Source: Sporomusa malonica (lineage in GTDB: Bacteria; Bacillota; Negativicutes; Sporomusales; Sporomusaceae). From it: DNA of 64,000 bases. Below are positions 59,083-64,000 of this stretch, one piece after another. How positions within the stretch are numbered: the first letter of the stretch is position 1; every line of letters begins with the position of its first letter. The translations under genes were made by a program, and so were the position numbers. Below the pieces are notes generated by a model. It saw only the letters and a list, made by a program, of their open reading frames with translations, did no database searches and was not told the DNA's origin. The DNA is taken from NCBI RefSeq assembly GCF_041428715.1, contig NZ_CP155572.1; one strand, written 5' to 3'.

Positions 59083-60402
59083 TTATTTAACTGCCACGCC
59101 CATGGCTTTGTCAAGCTTAGCACGGCTGGTGTTGTAGTCGTACAGGGCTTGAACATAATCAGTTTTGGCTGAGGTTAAGGCAACCTGAGAATCGATAACA
59201 TCAAGATTAGTGCCTACTCCGGCACTGTAGCGCACTTGAGCAATTTTAAAATCTTCTTCACCTTTGGTTACAGCTACTTTGCTTGTGTCAATGCGTTTTT
59301 CGGCTTCTTTCATATTTAGGTAGGCCTGACGCACTTCTAGTTGGGCGGCATCTTTAATCTGACGCAGCTGCTCGCTTACTTTATCCAGGGTGACTTCTGC
59401 GCCCTTCACTTTTGACTTGGTAATGCCTGCATCAAAAAGATTATAGCTGGCATTAATGCCAATAGCCCAGGTGTTGTTGTCTGTACCAGGAAATTCACTG
59501 TCACTCCATTTCTCAGAAGCAGTGGCAGCTACTGAAAGCTTACTGCCGCTCTCAGCCACTTTAATGTCAGCTTTGGCACTCTCGACACTGGTATTTGCCT
59601 GAGCTAAATCAGGACGATTTGCCAGCGCAAGCTTAATGCAGTCTTCTAGTGTCTGACTAAATTCCTCGTATTTTAGTTCTTCTTTAACGGCAATCTCAGT
59701 CTCAAGCGGTAACCCAATCACATTGTTAAGGTTTGATATAGCCAGCTCATAAGAGTTTTTGGCTATAATTAAATTCTGTTCGGCTTTCGCTTTTTCTACT
59801 TCAGAACGCAAGACATCAGATTTAGCTACCGTCCCTGCACCATACTGAGCCTCAACATTTTTTAAATGTGCGGTGAGCTGGTTTACGGACTCTTCACGAA
59901 GTTTCACAAGGTTACGGGTTTGGAGAATGCTGTAATAACCGTTAGTCGCATCAAGCTTAACCTGCTGCTGGGCTTTCTCCACACCGAAATCAGCTGATTT
60001 ACGCCCTAGCTTGGCTTTTTCAATTGTTCCCTCTAGTCTGCCGCCAGTATATAAAGGCAATGTCATGTCAACGCTGTTGGCAAATTTGTTGCCGATGCTA
60101 CTTGGGATCGTAACACCAAGAATTTTAGATTCTGCACTCTTAGAGCGGCTGGCGTTATGAGAAAGATCCACTGACGGCGCTTTCCCCGCTTTAGCCGCTT
60201 TTATATCCCAATCGGCTTTTTTTACATCAGATTCAGAGATTTTAATTGCAGGGTTACTCTTGAGCGCCATAACAATGGCTTCATCCAGCGTAAGTTCCAC
60301 AGGTGCAGCAAAGCCTGGGAGCGCAGCAGCTGCCAACATACCGCCGGTAAGCAAGGCCGTTATGCGCTTGGCCATTCTGTCGGATAATTTAATTTGTGTC
60401 AT
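59083..60402 (-). CDS. tolC: TolC-family outer membrane channel
   Basis: Outer-membrane exit duct for efflux pumps and type I secretion. The 439 residues include a signal peptide (ending near ALPGFAAP) and two related halves that each have a helix pair and strands (LDEAIVMALKSNPAIKISES and LEDCIKLALANRPDLAQANT open the halves), the usual OEP repeats. No pump genes adjoin it. It has its own strong promoter and a possible operator. The ATG at 60402 is 12 bases from AAGGAGG, and ATG 60375 is a possible alternative. Confidence 0.93.
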   Translation of the reverse strand: MTQIKLSDRMAKRITALLTGGMLAAAALPGFAAPVELTLDEAIVMALKSNPAIKISESDVKKADWDIKAAKAGKAPSVDLSHNASRSKSAESKILGVTIPSSIGNKFANSVDMTLPLYTGGRLEGTIEKAKLGRKSADFGVEKAQQQVKLDATNGYYSILQTRNLVKLREESVNQLTAHLKNVEAQYGAGTVAKSDVLRSEVEKAKAEQNLIIAKNSYELAISNLNNVIGLPLETEIAVKEELKYEEFSQTLEDCIKLALANRPDLAQANTSVESAKADIKVAESGSKLSVAATASEKWSDSEFPGTDNNTWAIGINASYNLFDAGITKSKVKGAEVTLDKVSEQLRQIKDAAQLEVRQAYLNMKEAEKRIDTSKVAVTKGEEDFKIAQVRYSAGVGTNLDVIDSQVALTSAKTDYVQALYDYNTSRAKLDKAMGVAVK

Positions 60403-60444
60403 GGAATTATATGACCTCCTTGACGTATCATCACTATTTTACAG

Positions 60445-60464
60445 GCCTGACTGTTCAGTCAGGC
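60445..60464. promoter_or_regulatory. Palindromic operator upstream of tolC
   Basis: GCCTGACTGTTCAGTCAGGC has perfect 9-base arms around TT. It begins at the expected transcription start of the tolC promoter. Its form matches operators of TetR/AcrR repressors, and its core recurs before lpxA. Confidence 0.7.
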
Positions 60465-60471
60465 ACTTATA

Positions 60472-60500
60472 ATTATATGTCCAACCCTAAGCGGTGTCAA
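60472..60500 (-). promoter_or_regulatory. Consensus promoter of tolC
   Basis: On the minus strand a perfect TTGACA (60500-60495) is followed after exactly 17 bases by a perfect TATAAT (60477-60472). This is the full vegetative consensus, so without repression it should be very strong. Confidence 0.85.
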
Positions 60501-60515
60501 TGAGATTAAGAAAAT

Positions 60516-61787
60516 CTAAAACGCCTGCCGTATACCAAAATAAGATGTTTTTTCATCCCGTTTATTCAGGTCAGCGGACTGACCGACAATAAAGGTACCT
60601 GGTGCTATCTGGTACTGGGTACGCAGCTTGACTCGCACATCATTTGGGTCGTATACATCCAGTGACATGCGCAGTTGATTGCCAAGCTTGGCATCAACGC
60701 CGACACCGGCTTTGCTGTCAATAATGCCGTAACGCTGATTAAAAGCCGGACCGCTTTTTCCTAGCTGGAGGTTTAGTTTACTGTCTTCACCGATATCACT
60801 GACGCCAATAACAGTAAAGTCCCTAGGGGAGGTGCTGATAGTAACATCGGCACTGCTTTGGTATTTGTGCTTATCTGAGTTGTATAGTGTTTCAACACTG
60901 GTCTCGGCTTTTATATCACTTACTTTATCTAGCATTTTATTGGCCTTCGCTGTCGCATCGCGAGCGTTTCTCAAGGTTTCTTTGATATTTTTTGAGGTTT
61001 CAGGGTCGGTTACAACCCCTTCTAGGGCAGCTGCCATTTTTTCGACCCGGCTGCTAGTTTGCCTAAGCGCAGCGATGGTCTCACGCAAATCTTTGGCTGT
61101 CTGCCCGTCATTGTCGACATTGGTGATCATTTTATCTACCCTGGCTGCTGTGTCCTTGAGACTGGCAGACATGGCTTTTAGGTTGCCTACCATAGCGGTC
61201 ACATCTCCCTGGTTATTTTCAGCCAGGGTCGCTAAGGTTAACGTTAATCTGTTAAGGTTTGCCGTTATTTCACGAGTGTTTAATGCTGTTTCCTTGAGCG
61301 CTGCTTTTACCTTGTCGTCAGCTAATACATCATTAAGCGCCTTGACTAATATCTTAACCTCAGCCAATACCTGATTGGCTGTGACCATCATTTCGTCGAG
61401 CCCTTGAGGATTCTCACCATACACTTTATCGTGCGGGACTAAGAAGCCTTTGAGTTCCCGAGGCGGCATAATATTTATGTATTTTTCGCCTAGCAGGCCG
61501 TCTGAGCCGATGGTAAAGGCAGAACCTGCCGGTACTTTGACACCCGGGTTTAGCAGGATGTCGGCAGCCACGCCCTCAGGCAATACCCTGACATCGGCCA
61601 CTCTGCCTACCTCGACACCGGCATAACGGACAATGTTACCTGGTTTCAAACCATTTACCTGCCCAAACACGGCCTGGATAGGATAGCCTTTGTCGCCAAA
61701 GCTAACGCCACTCAGATAGACAAGCATTCCACCCAGTAAAACAAGGCCGGCAAGAGTGATAGCTCCAACCTTGGCCTCGGTATTCAT
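60516..61787 (-). CDS. mlaD: MCE-domain phospholipid transport protein MlaD, extended
   Basis: Periplasmic part of the MlaEFD system. The 423-residue protein has an N-terminal membrane anchor, one MCE domain (GYPIQAVFGQVNGLKPGNIVRYAGVEVGRV...GLLGEKYINIMP), a long helical region (about 130-295) and a C-terminal part of about 125 residues made of alternating beta strands that ends YFGIRQAF. Typical MlaD is about 180 residues. The tail looks like a small barrel that could reach the outer membrane. Confidence 0.92.
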   Translation of the reverse strand: MNTEAKVGAITLAGLVLLGGMLVYLSGVSFGDKGYPIQAVFGQVNGLKPGNIVRYAGVEVGRVADVRVLPEGVAADILLNPGVKVPAGSAFTIGSDGLLGEKYINIMPPRELKGFLVPHDKVYGENPQGLDEMMVTANQVLAEVKILVKALNDVLADDKVKAALKETALNTREITANLNRLTLTLATLAENNQGDVTAMVGNLKAMSASLKDTAARVDKMITNVDNDGQTAKDLRETIAALRQTSSRVEKMAAALEGVVTDPETSKNIKETLRNARDATAKANKMLDKVSDIKAETSVETLYNSDKHKYQSSADVTISTSPRDFTVIGVSDIGEDSKLNLQLGKSGPAFNQRYGIIDSKAGVGVDAKLGNQLRMSLDVYDPNDVRVKLRTQYQIAPGTFIVGQSADLNKRDEKTSYFGIRQAF

Positions 61788-62542
61788 ATTTTCGCCCTCC
61801 CTTTACTTTCCGGCAGGGCAGATGCCCCTCGGATAAACTTAGCCACAATCGGGTTTTCAGACTGTTTGATAGTATCTGGTGTACCTATTTCAATAATGCT
61901 GCCATCATAGATCATGGCAATCCGGTCGGCAATGCGAAAAGCACTCGACATATCATGGGTAACAACCACTGAGGTAGCGTCAATCATTCGCCTTGTACTC
62001 ACAATAAGCCGATCAATGGTATTAGACATAATGGGGTCAAGTCCAGCAGTTGGCTCATCATAAAGAACAAGATGAGGGTTGATCGCAATGGCTCTGGCCA
62101 AACTGACCCTTTTTTTCATACCGCCTGATAACTCGTTCGGCATAGCATTCTCCTGTCCCCTGAGGCCTACCATGCGCAACTTGCGCCGCACTGTCCGCAA
62201 AATCTCTTCCTCTGGCATATCGGTATGCTGCCTAAGACCAAAAGCCACATTTTCTCCTACAGACATTGAATCAAATAGGGCTGAGTACTGAAAAACCATC
62301 CCCATTTCCAACCTGACTTTGTTGAGCTCATCTTCAGTCATGCGGGTGATTTCCCGGTCACTGACCCAGACCTCGCCGGAGGTGGGCTTCAACAACCCGA
62401 TTATCAGGCGAAGCAGCGTGCTTTTGCCTGATCCACTGGGGCCGATGATGACCATGATCTCCCCTTGCTTCACTGTCAGGTTAATGTCTCTGAGGGTTTG
62501 TTTGCCGCGAAAGTTCATATTGACATTAACTAGCTTAATCAT
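61784..62542 (-). CDS. mlaF: Phospholipid transport ABC ATPase MlaF
   Basis: Energises MlaE. The 252-residue ATPase has GPSGSGKSTLLRLIIGL, the MlaF-type LSGGMKKRVSLARAIA signature (the KKR after GGM is diagnostic), LYDEPTAGLDPIMS and VVTHD. The frame reaches 62605, but ATG 62542 follows GAGG at 7 bases and gives the family start MIKLVNVNMNF. It overlaps mlaD by 4 bases and follows mlaE. Confidence 0.95.
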   Translation of the reverse strand: MIKLVNVNMNFRGKQTLRDINLTVKQGEIMVIIGPSGSGKSTLLRLIIGLLKPTSGEVWVSDREITRMTEDELNKVRLEMGMVFQYSALFDSMSVGENVAFGLRQHTDMPEEEILRTVRRKLRMVGLRGQENAMPNELSGGMKKRVSLARAIAINPHLVLYDEPTAGLDPIMSNTIDRLIVSTRRMIDATSVVVTHDMSSAFRIADRIAMIYDGSIIEIGTPDTIKQSENPIVAKFIRGASALPESKGRAKI

Positions 62543-62564
62543 GGATTTACCTCGTTTAATGTTA

Positions 62565-63335
62565 CTAACGGTATAATAGTACTGATAAAAAGTAATTACT
62601 AACAAAAATCAGAACAATAGACAGTACGACAGAGCCTGTTGTTGCCTGTCCAACGCCTTCAGCGCCTTGCGCGGTAGTTAGTCCTTTGTGACAGCCGATA
62701 ATGGCAACAATACCGCCAAAGAACATGGCCTTAACCAAACCACCGGTAATATCGTGCGGTATAGCAAAGACCTTGATCGAGTTAAAGAATGTAAAAGAAC
62801 TGATGCCAGAGTATGTTGTAGCAATCATGTAGCTGCCAATTGTACCAATGATATCGGCAAAGATAACTAATACCGGCACCATGACCATGCACGCAATCAT
62901 CCGGGGAACTACCAAGTAGGCAACCGGGTTTACGGCCATAACCCGCAGGGCATCGATTTGCTCAGTTACCTTCATAGAGCCAATCTCAGCCGTAATTGCG
63001 GCTCCCACCCGTCCGGCAAACACAACCCCGGTCAAAACGGGCGATAGCTCGCGCCCCATAGCCACTGCTACCAAACCACCGACAGACGACTGTGCCCCGT
63101 ATTTTACAAATTCATGAGCCGTCTGTACCGTCATTACCATGCCGGTGAACAGCATAGTGAGCAACACGATTGGCAGTGAATCTGCACCCAAATGCGCCAT
63201 TTGCCTAAGCAGCAGTGTACTATTCATTTGTCGTAAGTGATAAATCGTCTGACCAAACAAGATTAGCACTTGCCCTATATTCTCAAAAGCACTGATAACA
63301 CTTCTTCCAGTACGGGAAAACAGTTCAATAAGCAT
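62565..63335 (-). CDS. mlaE: Phospholipid transport permease MlaE
   Basis: Inner-membrane permease of 256 residues with five or so membrane segments and the family motifs TGMVMTVQTAHEFVKYGA, AGRVGAAITAEIGSMKVTEQIDAL and AVNPVAYLVVPRM. It is encoded first in an MlaE-MlaF-MlaD set, followed by tolC. No mlaA, mlaB or mlaC is present. ATG 63335 follows AAGGAG at 7 bases. Confidence 0.95.
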   Translation of the reverse strand: MLIELFSRTGRSVISAFENIGQVLILFGQTIYHLRQMNSTLLLRQMAHLGADSLPIVLLTMLFTGMVMTVQTAHEFVKYGAQSSVGGLVAVAMGRELSPVLTGVVFAGRVGAAITAEIGSMKVTEQIDALRVMAVNPVAYLVVPRMIACMVMVPVLVIFADIIGTIGSYMIATTYSGISSFTFFNSIKVFAIPHDITGGLVKAMFFGGIVAIIGCHKGLTTAQGAEGVGQATTGSVVLSIVLIFVSNYFLSVLLYR

Positions 63336-63490
63336 AGCTATGCTCCTTAGACCTTACTCAGACTCGGTAAATTAAGATAATGTTTTATTAGTATTCAATA
63401 TCTATTTGCAATTCCCTGCTAAATCACAGTCATTTTAAATTTCCGAAATTTTCCGCATTTCAAGATGGCGGGCAGTTCTCTTTGAAATGA

Positions 63491-63513
63491 AAAAGCCGCT
63501 TAGCGCGGCTTTT
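63491..63513 (-). terminator. Terminator of the gene at the right edge
   Basis: Arms AAAAGCCGC (63491-63499) and GCGGCTTTT (63505-63513) just after the stop of the partial minus-strand gene. Confidence 0.8.
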
Positions 63514-63527
63514 CCATTATTAAACCA

Positions 63528-64000
63528 TTATTTTGTTATGTTTATCATGACTTGAGTGTCACCATCTATGATGTAATCTGTGGATATTGATACTTTGCGC
63601 TTGCCGTCGTCGACTTTGCCCGCTTTGGCGGTTTCATTGCCGGTGTGTCCTGTTTTGGCAGGTTTCTTACCAGCAACACCGGGAAGTGCAGGATTAGGTG
63701 TTGGTTCAAACTTATCGGCAACCGGTTTGGCGCTTTTGCCTTCGCCATTCGGATTAGTGTCAGGCATATTCATCTCAATGGTCTCCACAACGATGTCGTT
63801 ATTTCTGTCACGATTGACCAGTTCTTTAACAGCTTCGTCCAGGGATTTTGGCCGGGCTTTGGTCATAAACAGTTTGCTGAGATCTTCCTCACCGTTTTGG
63901 CGTTTGCCAATAAGCTGCGCCATAGAGACCATACCGCCGCCGCGCACTGATAGCATCAGCGTTCCAGGCTGCTGCTCTTTCGGCACAGTATAAGTAATAT
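63528..64000 (-). CDS. C-terminal part of an unrecognised protein, cut by window edge
   Basis: The frame runs open through base 64000, so the 5' part is missing. The visible 157 residues begin with a possible beta strand (TVPKEQQPGTLMLSVRGGG), then a helical segment with many charged residues (SLDEAVKELVNRDRNNDI), and a Lys/Pro/Gly-rich linker before a short final strand (VMINITK). The GTG at 63986 could be an internal start, but the upstream codons stay in frame. The first strand recalls the end of S55/SpoIVB-type peptidase proteins, but this is weak. Confidence 0.5.
   Translation of the reverse strand, partial: ITYTVPKEQQPGTLMLSVRGGGMVSMAQLIGKRQNGEEDLSKLFMTKARPKSLDEAVKELVNRDRNNDIVVETIEMNMPDTNPNGEGKSAKPVADKFEPTPNPALPGVAGKKPAKTGHTGNETAKAGKVDDGKRKVSISTDYIIDGDTQVMINITK

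Noticed and set aside
1..64000. tRNA or rRNA genes
   Set aside because: No cloverleaf-like or rRNA-like segment was noticed by eye in the intergenic stretches; all gaps are short.

Overview
The window reads as a chromosome segment from a diderm Firmicute of the class Negativicutes, most likely Sporomusaceae-like (Sporomusa/Pelosinus group). The reasons are three SLH-domain OmpM porins with the family's N-terminal SLH plus C-terminal barrel plan, a complete LPS biosynthesis and export set with LpxI instead of LpxH, a BamA/TamB/OmpH block and a minimal MlaEFD set. All of this is packed into one run of almost entirely minus-strand genes. No tRNA, rRNA, CRISPR array or intact transposase gene was seen.

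Layout in genome coordinates. 1-4.2 kb: nucleotide-sugar genes (partial galU, a phosphomannomutase/phosphoglucomutase, bifunctional manC) with a small plus-strand coiled-coil gene. 4.4-5.1 kb: a lone plus-strand membrane protein. 5.2-18.2 kb: a long minus-strand operon that starts near lptD and hldA/hldC, then a GT9 heptosyltransferase, a KpsS-like capsule/Kdo-type transferase, a GT4, a CDP-3,6-dideoxyhexose pathway (rfbF, rfbG, rfbH, an RmlC-like epimerase, an RfbJ-like reductase) and two GT2 enzymes. It therefore covers LPS core and O-chain assembly. 18.3-24.1 kb: a repeat-containing secreted protein, three ompM genes with structured leaders, and a YqgF-like nuclease.

24.5-41.8 kb: the Lpt/Kdo/lipid A operon. 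In transcription order it runs lpxC, fabZ, lpxA, lpxI, lpxB, msbA, waaA, lpxK, kdsB, kdsA, kdsD, kdsC, lpxL, lptC, lptA, lptB, a single lptF/G, and a DUF3084 protein. 41.8-45.0 kb: an ABC ATPase and a large permease of unrecognised function. 45.1-54.6 kb: a second LpxL-type acyltransferase, a small YjbH-like barrel, lpxD, three OmpH/Skp-like proteins, a POTRA-like unknown, bamA, a membrane protein and a sigma factor. 54.6-63.3 kb: tamB, tolC, mlaD, mlaF, mlaE. The right edge holds the 3' part of an unrecognised gene.

Together these genes make lipid A-Kdo-heptose core LPS, flip it (MsbA), move it to the surface (LptB-F/G-C-A-D), insert barrels (OmpH, BamA, TamB), exchange phospholipids (MlaEFD) and tether the outer membrane to the wall (OmpM SLH domains). 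The points most worth following up are: the ABC pair at 41.8-45.0 kb, whose permease ends in an EAA-like motif after a very large extracytoplasmic domain; the three ompM leaders, each with a different sequence that pairs with its own Shine-Dalgarno and a shared upstream motif; a consensus promoter with a TetR-like palindrome before tolC and a sister palindrome before lpxA; an MlaD with a beta-strand-rich C-terminal extension; and an orphan IS200/IS605-like end between two ompH genes.
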